From Neobacillus dielmonensis (lineage in GTDB: Bacteria > Bacillota > Bacilli > Bacillales > Cytobacillaceae), in the NCBI RefSeq assembly GCF_000612665.1, contig NZ_HG942082.1, forward strand, positions 78,953-142,952: DNA of 64,000 nt. The letters run 5' to 3'. The translations under genes were made by a program, and so were the position numbers. The notes under the pieces were generated by a model that worked only from the letters and a program-made list of their open reading frames with translations, was not told the origin of the DNA and did not search any database. Of this stretch, positions 56,000 to 64,000 are shown in pieces; the first letter of the stretch is position 1, and each line of letters opens with the position of its first letter.

Positions 56000-56054
56000 G
56001 ATTCTACAAATAGCTATGAGGTATCTACAAAATTGGGTTAGTTATCTACAAATT
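56000..56054. repeat. Three-copy TCTACAAA array with exact 21-bp period
   Basis: TCTACAAA starts at 56003, 56024 and 56045 with unrelated spacers. It occupies the gap between the two acyl-CoA dehydrogenase genes. Confidence 0.85.
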
Positions 56055-56073
56055 TACGAGCAACCCCCAAAAC

Positions 56074-57204
56074 TCACAGGTGCTTACTAATCACGATCTT
56101 CTGAATCTCACTCGTACCCTCGTAGATTTCCGTAATCTTGGCATCGCGAAAATACCGCTCAACCGGGTAATCCTCCGTATAGCCGTACCCGCCAAACACC
56201 TGAACGGCCTCCGTCGCCACTTCAACCGCTGTCTTCGAAGCGAACAGCTTGGCAATCGACGCTTCCTTGCCGCATTTCTCGCCCCGGTTCCGCAAATCGG
56301 CCGCCTGGTAGACTAATAGTTTTGCAGCTTCTACTTGAGTCGCCATATCCGCCAGCTTAAAAGCAATTCCCTGCTGGGAGGCAATCGACTTGCCAAACTG
56401 GTGCCGTTCTTTGGCATAGGCAGTTGCGGCGGACAGTGCGGCTTCGGCAATCCCCAGCGCCTGGGCGGCAATCCCAATGCGGCCAACATCCAAATTGGCC
56501 ATTGCGATCTTGAACCCTTCACCTTCTCGGCCCAACAGGTTTTCAATCGGAACCATCATATCTTCAAAGGTCAACTGGACGGTTCGCGACCCGTGCAAGC
56601 CCATCTTCTTTTCGTCTTTACCGACTACAAAGCCCGGCATGCCCTTTTCTACAATAAACGCCGAGATCCCCCTGGGACCTTTATCAGGGTTTGTTTTGGC
56701 AAACACGATATACACATCTGCTTCAGAGCCATTGGTGATAAACATTTTACTGCCGTTCAGCACATAATGGCCGCCCTGCCTGACCGCGCGGGTTTTCAGA
56801 CTGGCCGCATCCGAGCCCGAGCTCGGTTCCGTTAAACAAAACGCCCCCAAATAGTCCCCGGCAGCGAGCTTCGGTACATATTTCTGCTTCTGCTCCTCAG
56901 TGCCAAAATACAGAATCGGGTTCGTTCCAACGGATGTATGAACCGACAAAATCACGCCAACCGTTGCGCTCACTTTGGACAGTTCATGAATCGTACTGAC
57001 ATAGGAAACAAAGTCCATACCGGCACCACCGTACTCTTCAGGAACCGGAATGCCCATCAGGCCGAGGTGCCCCATTTTTTTCAAAATCTCCCGAGGAAAC
57101 TCGCCTTGCTCCATTTTTTCAATAAACGGCTCTATCTCACTAGCTGCAAAATCGCGGACCATTTTTTGCAGCATCACTTGTTCTTCGGTGAAAAATAAAT
57201 TCAT
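56074..57204 (-). CDS. Acyl-CoA dehydrogenase, second paralogue
   Basis: A 376-residue enzyme starting [20 protein letters not shown]. Motifs [38 protein letters not shown] and catalytic Glu in [17 protein letters not shown]. It resembles MmgC-type short-chain dehydrogenases and differs clearly from AcdA. Same operon orientation as hbd and thiolase. Confidence 0.92.
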   Translation of the reverse strand: MNLFFTEEQVMLQKMVRDFAASEIEPFIEKMEQGEFPREILKKMGHLGLMGIPVPEEYGGAGMDFVSYVSTIHELSKVSATVGVILSVHTSVGTNPILYFGTEEQKQKYVPKLAAGDYLGAFCLTEPSSGSDAASLKTRAVRQGGHYVLNGSKMFITNGSEADVYIVFAKTNPDKGPRGISAFIVEKGMPGFVVGKDEKKMGLHGSRTVQLTFEDMMVPIENLLGREGEGFKIAMANLDVGRIGIAAQALGIAEAALSAATAYAKERHQFGKSIASQQGIAFKLADMATQVEAAKLLVYQAADLRNRGEKCGKEASIAKLFASKTAVEVATEAVQVFGGYGYTEDYPVERYFRDAKITEIYEGTSEIQKIVISKHL

Positions 57205-57229
57205 GATTCCTCGCTCCTTTGGAGGACGC

Positions 57230-58081
57230 TTATTCGTAGGTATAGAAGCCGCGGCCTGTTTTCTTGCCGAGCCAGCCAGCCTTCACGTATTTGCGCAGCA
57301 GTGGGCATGGCCGGTATTTATCGTCGCCAAACCCCTCATGCAACGTTTCCATAATGTAAAGGCATGTATCTAAGCCGATAAAGTCAGCCAGGGTGAGCGG
57401 TCCCATCGGATGGTTCATGCCGAGCTTCATCACTTCGTCAATCGCTTCCTTGGTGGCCACACCCTCGTACAATGTGTAAATGGCTTCATTAATCATTGGC
57501 ATCAACACCCGGTTTGATACGAATCCTGGAAAATCATTCACTTCAACCGGCACTTTATTCAACGTTTTCGTCATATCTTCAATCACTTGGTACACTTCAT
57601 CAGAAGTCGCCAGACCGCGGATGATTTCCACCAGCTTCATCACCGGCACCGGATTCATAAAATGCATGCCAATGACCTTCTCCGGCCGCTTCGTTGCCGC
57701 TGCAATTTCTGTAATCGGCAGCGACGAGGTGTTGCTGGCTAAAATCGCATGCGCCGGGGTGATTCCATCAAGCTGGGCAAAAATTTTCGCTTTGATGTCC
57801 ATGTTTTCAACCGCTGCTTCGATAACAAGGTCAACCCCAGCTGCATCCTTTAGGTTGGTTGATACCGTCAACCGAGCTAAAACTTCCTGCTTCTGTTCTT
57901 CTGTCTGTCGTCCTTTCTCCACATTGCGCGACAGGTTCTTGTTGATAACTCCTAGACCACGTTCCACAAACTTTGGTTCCAAATCATTGAGCAGTACTTG
58001 ATATCCCGCCTGGGCACAAACTTGGGCGATCCCCGAGCCCATTTGTCCCGCTCCAATTACCATTACTTTTTCTACTTTCAT
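57230..58081 (-). CDS. 3-hydroxybutyryl-CoA dehydrogenase
   Basis: A 283-residue NAD(P)-dependent enzyme (MmgB/Hbd family). Rossmann motif [17 protein letters not shown]; catalytic block [18 protein letters not shown]-terminal [16 protein letters not shown]. It converts 3-hydroxyacyl-CoA to 3-oxoacyl-CoA, the step before the thiolase encoded upstream. Confidence 0.94.
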   Translation of the reverse strand: MKVEKVMVIGAGQMGSGIAQVCAQAGYQVLLNDLEPKFVERGLGVINKNLSRNVEKGRQTEEQKQEVLARLTVSTNLKDAAGVDLVIEAAVENMDIKAKIFAQLDGITPAHAILASNTSSLPITEIAAATKRPEKVIGMHFMNPVPVMKLVEIIRGLATSDEVYQVIEDMTKTLNKVPVEVNDFPGFVSNRVLMPMINEAIYTLYEGVATKEAIDEVMKLGMNHPMGPLTLADFIGLDTCLYIMETLHEGFGDDKYRPCPLLRKYVKAGWLGKKTGRGFYTYE

Positions 58082-58094
58082 GGTTCCCCTCCGT

Positions 58095-59279
58095 TTACCT
58101 TTTTGGTACTTCCACCATTATCGCATCCCCTTGGCCGCCGCCGCTGCAAATCGCCGCCACACCAGTTCCACCGCCGCGGCGCTTCAGTTCATGGATCAAC
58201 GTGATAATAATTCGGGCTCCGCTCGCACCGATTGGATGTCCAAGAGCAACTGCCCCGCCGTTTACATTGATTTTTTCTGGATTGAGGCCAGCAATCTGTT
58301 TGCTTGCCAACGCGACCGCAGCAAACGCCTCATTGATTTCAAACAAGTCAATGTCCTCTACAGACTTGCCTGTTTTTCGTAAAATTTCATTAATCACCAA
58401 GCCCGGGGTTTTCGGGAAATCTTTGGCTTCCACGGCAACTGCAGCTTGGCCGATGATGACAGCTTCAATCTCACGGCCTTCACGGATAGCGCGCTCCTCA
58501 CTCATTAATACCAGAGCACCGGCACCGTCATTGATTCCAGGTGCATTTCCTGCTGTAATGGTGCCGCCGCCAAATGCTGGTCCCAGCTTTGCCAATTTTT
58601 CTAGCGAGGTATCCTTCCGTGGTGCTTCATCATGCTCGACCACAATGGGTGCACCCTTGCGTTGCGGTACCTCTACTGGAATAATTTCCTCCGCAAACTT
58701 CCCGCTTTCGATAGCGGCAATCGCCCGCTGATGGCTGCGGTAGGCCCACTCATCCTGTGCTTCGCGGCTGATCTCCAAATCTTCCGCTGTCGAGTTTCCG
58801 TACGTTCCCATATGCACGCCAGTAAAGCTGCAGCTCAAGCCATCGTTAATCATTAAATCTTTGACTGCCCCATCGTTCATCCGGAGGCCCCATCTAGCAT
58901 TAGGCAGAAAATAAGGTGCATTGCTCATTGATTCCATGCCGCCCGCCACAATCACTTCCTCATCCCCAGCGCGAATGATTTGATCAGCCAATGTGACACT
59001 GCGCAATCCGGACGCACACACTTTATTGATCATTTCCGTTTTGACTTCCCAAGGAAGGCCCGCATGGCGTGCTGCTTGACGTGATGGAATCTGCCCTTGT
59101 CCTCCTTGCAGCACCGATCCAAAAATCACTTCTTGAACATCTTCAGCCCGCACATCAGCACGCTTTAATGCCGCTTTAATGGCAATTCCCCCAAGCTCTG
59201 CCGCTTTCAGACTGCTCAATGCTCCGCCAAATTTTCCAAAAGGTGTTCTAACTCCGCTTAAAATGACCGTTTTCCCCAT
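58095..59279 (-). CDS. Acetyl-CoA C-acetyltransferase (thiolase)
   Basis: A 394-residue thiolase. Nucleophile Cys88 in [12 protein letters not shown], His in [13 protein letters not shown] and the second Cys in [12 protein letters not shown]. It cleaves or forms acetoacetyl-CoA. The ATG at 59279 lies ten bases after GGGAG. First gene of the thl-hbd-acd-acdA-tetR-icmF unit. Confidence 0.94.
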   Translation of the reverse strand: MGKTVILSGVRTPFGKFGGALSSLKAAELGGIAIKAALKRADVRAEDVQEVIFGSVLQGGQGQIPSRQAARHAGLPWEVKTEMINKVCASGLRSVTLADQIIRAGDEEVIVAGGMESMSNAPYFLPNARWGLRMNDGAVKDLMINDGLSCSFTGVHMGTYGNSTAEDLEISREAQDEWAYRSHQRAIAAIESGKFAEEIIPVEVPQRKGAPIVVEHDEAPRKDTSLEKLAKLGPAFGGGTITAGNAPGINDGAGALVLMSEERAIREGREIEAVIIGQAAVAVEAKDFPKTPGLVINEILRKTGKSVEDIDLFEINEAFAAVALASKQIAGLNPEKINVNGGAVALGHPIGASGARIIITLIHELKRRGGGTGVAAICSGGGQGDAIMVEVPKR

Positions 59280-59321
59280 CCAATACACTCTCCCTTTTAT
59301 AAAAATTTCTCCCCGTTATGG

Positions 59322-59339
59322 TGACTGAACGCTCGCTCG
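59322..59339. promoter_or_regulatory. Candidate FadR/TetR operator upstream of the thiolase gene
   Basis: On the minus strand CGAGCGAGCGTTCAGTCA shares GAGC-TTCAGTCA with the better site upstream of fadF. It lies 43 bases before the thiolase start. Confidence 0.5.
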
Positions 59340-59550
59340 ATGCTTTTCCCAAAAATAACGCAGGACTCAAATGGGTACCTACGCCAATTGCAAATGTAAG
59401 CGTTTTTATTAATAGTTTTATTTTACATGAAAAAAAGCAGAAGTTGAATTATTTTTACATAAAATTACCAAAATTAACTCAACTCTGCTATTCATGATTG
59501 TCAGGTTCTAAGATGACTTCCGAGTACTAGCTGGTGCGAACAAGTAGGAG

Positions 59551-59571
59551 CCAGGAGAACCGTCCCCCTGG
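59551..59571. repeat. Hairpin with loop AGAACCGTCCC past fadF
   Basis: CCAGG and CCTGG enclose an 11-base loop nearly identical to that of the hairpin at 17863-17899. It lies 12 bases past the fadF stop. Confidence 0.65.
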
Positions 59572-59582
59572 ATCCCAGATCC

Positions 59583-61670
59583 CTAGCAGACAGCTTTTTC
59601 TAGTAGTTCTGCTACGTCGTAGGTGGATACTTTGTCTTCGACTTCTTTGGCTTTGGTTCCGTCGGTGAGCATGGTTAGGCAGTATGGGCAGCCTGAGCTG
59701 ATGACGGATGGGTTGACGGATAGTGCTTGTTCGGTTCTGGCGACGTTGATGCGGTGGCCAGTTTCTTCTTCCATCCACATGAGTCCGCCGCCGGCGCCGC
59801 AGCACATGCCTTTTTCGCGGTTGCGTTCCATTTCAATCAGCTTGACACCTGGTATGGCTTTCAAAATTTCCCGTGGTGGATCGTAGACATCGTTGTAACG
59901 GCCTAAGTAACACGAGTCATGGAACGTGATTGTTTCATTAACCGCATTCTTCGGCACGATGCGCCCTTCCTTCACCAGCTGATACAGAACTTCCGTATGG
60001 TGATACACCTCTGCTTCCAAGCCGAAATCAGGGTATTCATTTTTGAAAATATTATAGGCATGCGGGTCAATTGTAACGATTTTCTTGACCTCTGCCTTTT
60101 CGAATTCTTCAATGTTTTTCGCAGCTAAATCCTGGAACAAGAACTCGTTGCCTAAGCGGCGGGCAGTATCCCCAGAGTTCTTTTCCTTATTGCCAAGGAT
60201 AGCAAACTTCACACCTGCTTCATTCAAAAGTTTTGCGAAGCTTAACGCGATTTTTTGTGAGCGGTTATCGTAAGAGCCCATCGAACCGACCCAGAATAGG
60301 TATTCGAACTCTTCGCCCGCTTTGTTCATTTCCTTAACCGTTTTCACCTCAACATCGTCGCGGAGCTCACGCCAGTCTTCGCGCTCTTTACGGTTCAAGC
60401 CCCATGGATTGCCTTGACGCTCAATGTTCGTCATCGCGCGCTGGGCATCGGCATCCATTTTTCCTTCTGTTAAAACAAGATAACGGCGCAGGTCAATAAT
60501 TTTATCAACGTGCTCGTTCATAACCGGGCATTGGTCCTCACAGTTGCGGCAAGTCGTACATGCCCAGATCTCTTCTTCGGTGATCACATCGCCGATTAAG
60601 CTTGGGCTATATACTGAAGTAGCAGCCGTTTCTTCAGCACCTTGTCCGCTAGCGGCCAGCGCAATTTGGTTGCCTTTTGTATTGGCAAACGCAAACGTCG
60701 GCACCCATGGCTGCTTGGAGGTAACCGCAGCACCATAGTTGGTTAAGTGGTCGCGCATTTTTACGATTAAATCCATCGGTGACAGCATTTTGCCTGTTCC
60801 GGTGGCCGGACACATATTGGTACAGCGGCCGCACTCGACGCAGGCGTAAAAATCAATCATTTGCAGCTGGGTGAAGTCTTCAATTTTTCCAACCCCAAAC
60901 GATTCTTGTGATTCATCTTCAAAGTCAATTTTTTTCAATTTACCCGGCTTTTCTAACCGGTTGAAGTAGACGTTTGCCGGACCGGCAATTAAATGGGCGT
61001 GCTTGGATTGCGGTACGTAAACTAAGAACGACAGCAAGAACAGCAGGTGAATCCACCAGGCCACATAGAAGACGGCCGTTGCGGCTGTTTCACCAATTCC
61101 GGAGAAAATAGTCGCAATTAGCGATGCAATTGGTTCCGTCCACGACGTCTCTTCGCCGTGCCAGATGATGCCCATGCCGTTTCCTAATAAAACAGACAAC
61201 ATCAAGCCGCCGATAAAAATTAACACAAGACCCGACTTGAAATTCCGTTTTAACCGGACTAATTTTTCAACATAGCGGCGGTAGAAAGCCCAAACAACAG
61301 CTACTAAAATCATCAAGGTGACAATTTCTTGGAAGAAAGTGAAGCCTGGATATAACGGGCCAAGCGGCAGATGTGACCCTGGCGCTAGTCCTTTCCAGAT
61401 AAAATCAATCGCTCCAAATTGGACAAGGATGAAACCATAGAAGAACATCACGTGCATCGCACCGCTTTTCTTATCCTTCAAAAGCTTCTTTTGTCCAAAG
61501 ACGTTGATCCAGATTTTCTCCAGCCGTGCTTTTACGTTGTTATCAAACTCGACCTTTTTGCCGAGCTTAATATACTCGATGCGAGTTTTGACAACATAAA
61601 CGAACAGGCTAATAGCGTAAGCGGTTACAGCCAAAAACGCAATGAGGTTGACCCATAAGAGTCCATTCAC
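59583..61670 (-). CDS. fadF: FadF iron-sulfur electron carrier of fatty acid oxidation
   Basis: A 695-residue membrane protein. Residues 1-260 contain about six hydrophobic helices (NarI/HdrE-like). The middle has a two-cluster ferredoxin region (CVECGRCTNMCP and CTTCRNCEDQCP). The C-terminus has CCG-type domains (FHDSCYLGRYNDVYDPPR, MCCGAGGGLMW) as in HdrD. It is thought to move electrons from acyl-CoA dehydrogenases/ETF to menaquinone. It has its own promoter with an overlapping FadR-like operator. Confidence 0.92.
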   Translation of the reverse strand: MNGLLWVNLIAFLAVTAYAISLFVYVVKTRIEYIKLGKKVEFDNNVKARLEKIWINVFGQKKLLKDKKSGAMHVMFFYGFILVQFGAIDFIWKGLAPGSHLPLGPLYPGFTFFQEIVTLMILVAVVWAFYRRYVEKLVRLKRNFKSGLVLIFIGGLMLSVLLGNGMGIIWHGEETSWTEPIASLIATIFSGIGETAATAVFYVAWWIHLLFLLSFLVYVPQSKHAHLIAGPANVYFNRLEKPGKLKKIDFEDESQESFGVGKIEDFTQLQMIDFYACVECGRCTNMCPATGTGKMLSPMDLIVKMRDHLTNYGAAVTSKQPWVPTFAFANTKGNQIALAASGQGAEETAATSVYSPSLIGDVITEEEIWACTTCRNCEDQCPVMNEHVDKIIDLRRYLVLTEGKMDADAQRAMTNIERQGNPWGLNRKEREDWRELRDDVEVKTVKEMNKAGEEFEYLFWVGSMGSYDNRSQKIALSFAKLLNEAGVKFAILGNKEKNSGDTARRLGNEFLFQDLAAKNIEEFEKAEVKKIVTIDPHAYNIFKNEYPDFGLEAEVYHHTEVLYQLVKEGRIVPKNAVNETITFHDSCYLGRYNDVYDPPREILKAIPGVKLIEMERNREKGMCCGAGGGLMWMEEETGHRINVARTEQALSVNPSVISSGCPYCLTMLTDGTKAKEVEDKVSTYDVAELLEKAVC

Positions 61671-61752
61671 ATTGAAACGCCCCTTTCCTAATTCTCTCCC
61701 CGATTATTTTTAAGTTGTAGAAAATATGAAATTTTCTGAACATCTTACCCAT

Positions 61753-61781
61753 ATTATAAAAATGAATGAGCATTCAGTCAA
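61753..61781 (-). promoter_or_regulatory. fadF promoter overlapped by a FadR-type operator
   Basis: Minus strand TTGACT (61776-61781), 17 bases, TATAAT (61753-61758). The stretch TGAATGAGCATTCAGTCA (plus strand 61763-61780) matches 14 of the 16 defined positions of the B. subtilis FadR consensus TGAATGANTANTCATTCA as I recall it, and covers the -35 and spacer. Confidence 0.75.
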
Positions 61782-61850
61782 ACCATTTTTGCAAACTTAT
61801 AGAAATGATTTTTCTAGGAAAAACTACAACAGACTGGAGGATGGCTTCCA

Positions 61851-63053
61851 ATGAATGTTGTGATTGCGTTGATCGCACTGGTACTTCTTTCCATTATATG
61901 GCTTGTTTTAGATTTTAGCTTGGGACTAAAGAAGCATCTTGCTTCCTCTACTCAGAAGGAAACCCCCATCCTGCATGGAGACCTTGATATTTTTCCGCAT
62001 GGAAAGAAGCTGTTCACCGATTATTTTGCTGAAATCCGGGCGGCCAAACATCATGTTCATGTGTTGTTTTATATCATAAAAAATGACCCGTTTAGTCAGG
62101 AATTCTTTCAGCTGTTAAAAAACAAGGCACAACAAGGTATCGAAGTCCGGTTGCTTTTGGACCAACTAGGCGGCTTAAAGGTGAAAAGAGCTGACATTCA
62201 GGCGCTCAAACAGGCGGGTGTTCAGTTTGCCTATTGCAACCGGATTCGGTTTCCGTTTCTGTTCTATACGGCACAGGTACGCAATCACCGAAAAGTCTCG
62301 ATTATTGATGGGAAAATTGGCTATCTTGGCGGGTTTAATATTGGAAAAGAGTATATTGACCAAGACCCAAAACTCAGTCCTTGGCGCGATTACCATTTGA
62401 AAATCACAGGTGAGAGCGTCAATTTTTTACAAAGCGAGTTTTTAATCGACTGGCGGATTGCGACTGGGGAGAATTTGCAGAGAGATACATTCTATTTTCC
62501 TAAACTGCACCAAGGCTCAGTCCGCCACCGGCTGGTGCCAACAGAGTGCGGCCAGCTTGAAGGGTTTCAAATCAGGCTGATTCAAAAGGCCAAACGGACA
62601 ATTCTAATCGGTACACCCTACTTTATTCCAAGTAAAAAAGTGCTGAATGAACTGCTAACAGCATTAGGGCGCGGGGTCAACCTTACGATCCTGACCCCCT
62701 ACACCGCAGACCATATATTGGTTCAGGAAGCGTCCTATCGGTTTTTGCGGGTTTTAATTTCCGCAGGAGCACAGGTTTACCAGTATAAAAAAGGTTTTTA
62801 CCATGCGAAAGTAATTGTCATCGATGATAAGGTGTGCGACGTGGGAACAGCCAATTTTGATAATCGAAGCTTCTTTTTAAATAAAGAAATCAACTGCTAT
62901 ATCTATGACCGCCCGTTTATTGAACGACTCCTGTCAGTTTTAAATCAAGACATCCTCGACTCGGAGCTGATGTCGTTAGAAAACCTCAATAAGCCAAATG
63001 TTGGCCGCGCTGTTAAAGAGGCGGCTGCCCAGGCTATATCCTTTTTCCTCTAG
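61851..63053 (+). CDS. cls: Phospholipase D-type cardiolipin synthase
   Basis: A 400-residue protein (ywjE position). One N-terminal membrane helix (VIALIALVLLSIIWLVLDFS) then two HKD motifs: NHRKVSIIDGKIGYLGGFN (~145) and HAKVIVIDDKVCDVGTANFD (~320). It makes cardiolipin from two phosphatidylglycerols. The single N-terminal helix resembles the shorter YwjE/YwiE group rather than two-helix ClsA. GGAGG precedes the ATG by ten bases. Confidence 0.9.
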   Translation: MNVVIALIALVLLSIIWLVLDFSLGLKKHLASSTQKETPILHGDLDIFPHGKKLFTDYFAEIRAAKHHVHVLFYIIKNDPFSQEFFQLLKNKAQQGIEVRLLLDQLGGLKVKRADIQALKQAGVQFAYCNRIRFPFLFYTAQVRNHRKVSIIDGKIGYLGGFNIGKEYIDQDPKLSPWRDYHLKITGESVNFLQSEFLIDWRIATGENLQRDTFYFPKLHQGSVRHRLVPTECGQLEGFQIRLIQKAKRTILIGTPYFIPSKKVLNELLTALGRGVNLTILTPYTADHILVQEASYRFLRVLISAGAQVYQYKKGFYHAKVIVIDDKVCDVGTANFDNRSFFLNKEINCYIYDRPFIERLLSVLNQDILDSELMSLENLNKPNVGRAVKEAAAQAISFFL

Positions 63054-63068
63054 GAAGGGGCTAGATTT

Positions 63069-64000
63069 ATGAAAATTCGTTTCGGCTATGTTTCCCATGC
63101 CATCACCCTATGGGATGCCTCGCCAGCCAAAACGCTGACATTTACCCGTTATCAGCAGATGAATGAGCAGGAACGCACGGAAAAACTGCTAGAAGTGACC
63201 AAGCAAAATCTCAACCATACCCGAAGGATGCTGTACTATAATCTCGCCCATGAAATCGAACTGTACCGGTTTTCGAGTTCGATTGTCCCATTAGCGACAC
63301 ATCCAGAGGTGCTTTGGGATTATAAGACACCGTTTGTGGCGGAGTGGCAGGAGCTCGGTGAGTTGGTGCGGAAAAACAACCTGCGCGTCAGCTTTCACCC
63401 CAATCAGTTTACGCTGTTTACTTCACCGCAGAAAAAAATTACGGAGAACGCGGTGGGAGACATGAAGTATCATTATGGAATGTTAGAGGCAATGGGGATT
63501 GAGCAGGACAGCTTAATCAATATTCATGTTGGCGGCGCCTATGGTGATAAGGAAAAGGCAGTTGCCCGGTTTCACAAAAATTTGACCGCACTGCCGGCCC
63601 CAATTAAAAAGATTATGACGTTGGAGAATGATGATAAAACCTATACCACTGAGGAAACATTGGCTGTGTGTGAAAAAGAAGGAGTCCCACTGTTATTTGA
63701 TTACCATCATCACATGGCCAATTTGTCAGAGGCTCCCTTGGAGGAATTGCTGCCGCGGGTGTTTGCAACGTGGGCAGTGCGGCCTAATTTAGTGCCAAAA
63801 ATTCATATCTCGTCGCCAAAAACTGAAAAGGAATTCCGGTCGCACGCCGACTTCGTCGACCCCGAATTCATCATGCCACTCATCATCCTGCTAAAAGAAA
63901 TCGGCCAAGACGTCGACTTCATGATCGAAGCCAAAGCCAAAGACCAAGCCCTGCTAAAACTCGTCGCAGACCTAAGCAAAACCCGCGGAATCACCCGCCT
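63069..64000 (+). CDS. uvsE: UV damage endonuclease UvsE, 3' end cut by the window
   Basis: A TIM-barrel UVDE endonuclease. The frame starts with ATG at 63069 (GGAAGGGG upstream) and is open to the window end after 310 codons. Motifs: [69 protein letters not shown] and [10 protein letters not shown] (His/Asp/Glu metal ligands). It nicks DNA 5' of UV photoproducts. It follows cls by 15 bases, as in B. subtilis ywjE-ywjD. Confidence 0.94.
   Translation, partial: MKIRFGYVSHAITLWDASPAKTLTFTRYQQMNEQERTEKLLEVTKQNLNHTRRMLYYNLAHEIELYRFSSSIVPLATHPEVLWDYKTPFVAEWQELGELVRKNNLRVSFHPNQFTLFTSPQKKITENAVGDMKYHYGMLEAMGIEQDSLINIHVGGAYGDKEKAVARFHKNLTALPAPIKKIMTLENDDKTYTTEETLAVCEKEGVPLLFDYHHHMANLSEAPLEELLPRVFATWAVRPNLVPKIHISSPKTEKEFRSHADFVDPEFIMPLIILLKEIGQDVDFMIEAKAKDQALLKLVADLSKTRGITR

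Larger units (their letters stand above)
59280..59582. other. Intergenic region between fadF and thiolase gene
   Basis: About 300 bases. It holds a candidate operator near the thiolase gene (59322-59339) and a hairpin element next to the fadF stop (59551-59571). The rest is AT-rich with no gene or clear sigma-A pair. Confidence 0.5.

Overview
The window looks like a chromosome segment from an aerobic, endospore-forming member of the Bacillaceae (Bacillus/Neobacillus type). Evidence: spo0F and spoIIR, a Bacillus-type atp operon, the fused mutase icmF, strong GGAGG ribosome sites, and gene order matching the B. subtilis uvsE-cls-fadF-acdA-rpoE-pyrG-ywjG-spo0F-fbaA-tal-murA-glpX-rho-rpmE-tdk-prfA-prmC-spoIIR-ywlB-ywlC-mntP-ywlE-rpiB-ywlG-glyA-upp-atp backbone. 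Most of the segment is ordinary core genome, transcribed on the minus strand.

Layout. 1-5050: accessory genes (partial unknown gene, small unknown protein, cysteine hydrolase, CmpX-like channel, small lipoprotein plus CsbD, modBA without modC). 5734-16530: an 11-gene complex I operon (nuoABCDHIJKLMN, minus strand) lacking nuoEFG; its NuoC carries a ~345-residue Ala/Lys repeat extension. 16925-17850: four 237-bp tandem repeats. 17976-25265: atpZIBEFHAGDC. 25638-27917: Vpr-like secreted subtilase. 28144-35637: upp, glyA, ywlG, rpiB, ywlE, mntP, ywlC, ywlB and spoIIR, with a dense DnaA-box cluster across the ywlC start. 36001-46788: prmC, prfA, a YhcN-like lipoprotein, tdk, rpmE, rho, glpX, murA, tal, fbaA, spo0F. 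46999-50180: ywjG (plus strand), then pyrG with a readable CTP-sensing attenuator leader, then rpoE. 50770-61670: acyl-CoA metabolism (icmF, a TetR regulator, two acyl-CoA dehydrogenases, 3-hydroxyacyl-CoA dehydrogenase, thiolase, fadF). 61851-64000: cls and a partial uvsE on the plus strand.

The most unusual material is between genes. Three arrays place different short motifs (ACCGGCA, CTTTCCAAA, TCTACAAA) at 21-bp spacing, exact in three loci and near-exact in the large array. A second family uses a 39-bp unit built around GGGGGCCTGTCCCC at four loci, plus one perfect 21-bp-arm palindrome. A third hairpin type with a conserved 11-nt loop occurs twice. All sit just past gene 3' ends or terminators. 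No rRNA, tRNA, CRISPR array, prophage or insertion sequence was recognised.

The genes fit together as respiration and ATP synthesis (complex I, ATP synthase), fatty/branched acyl-CoA oxidation feeding electrons through FadF, nucleotide and one-carbon supply (upp, glyA, pyrG, tdk), translation termination (prfA, prmC), transcription (rho, rpoE) and sporulation entry (spo0F, spoIIR).
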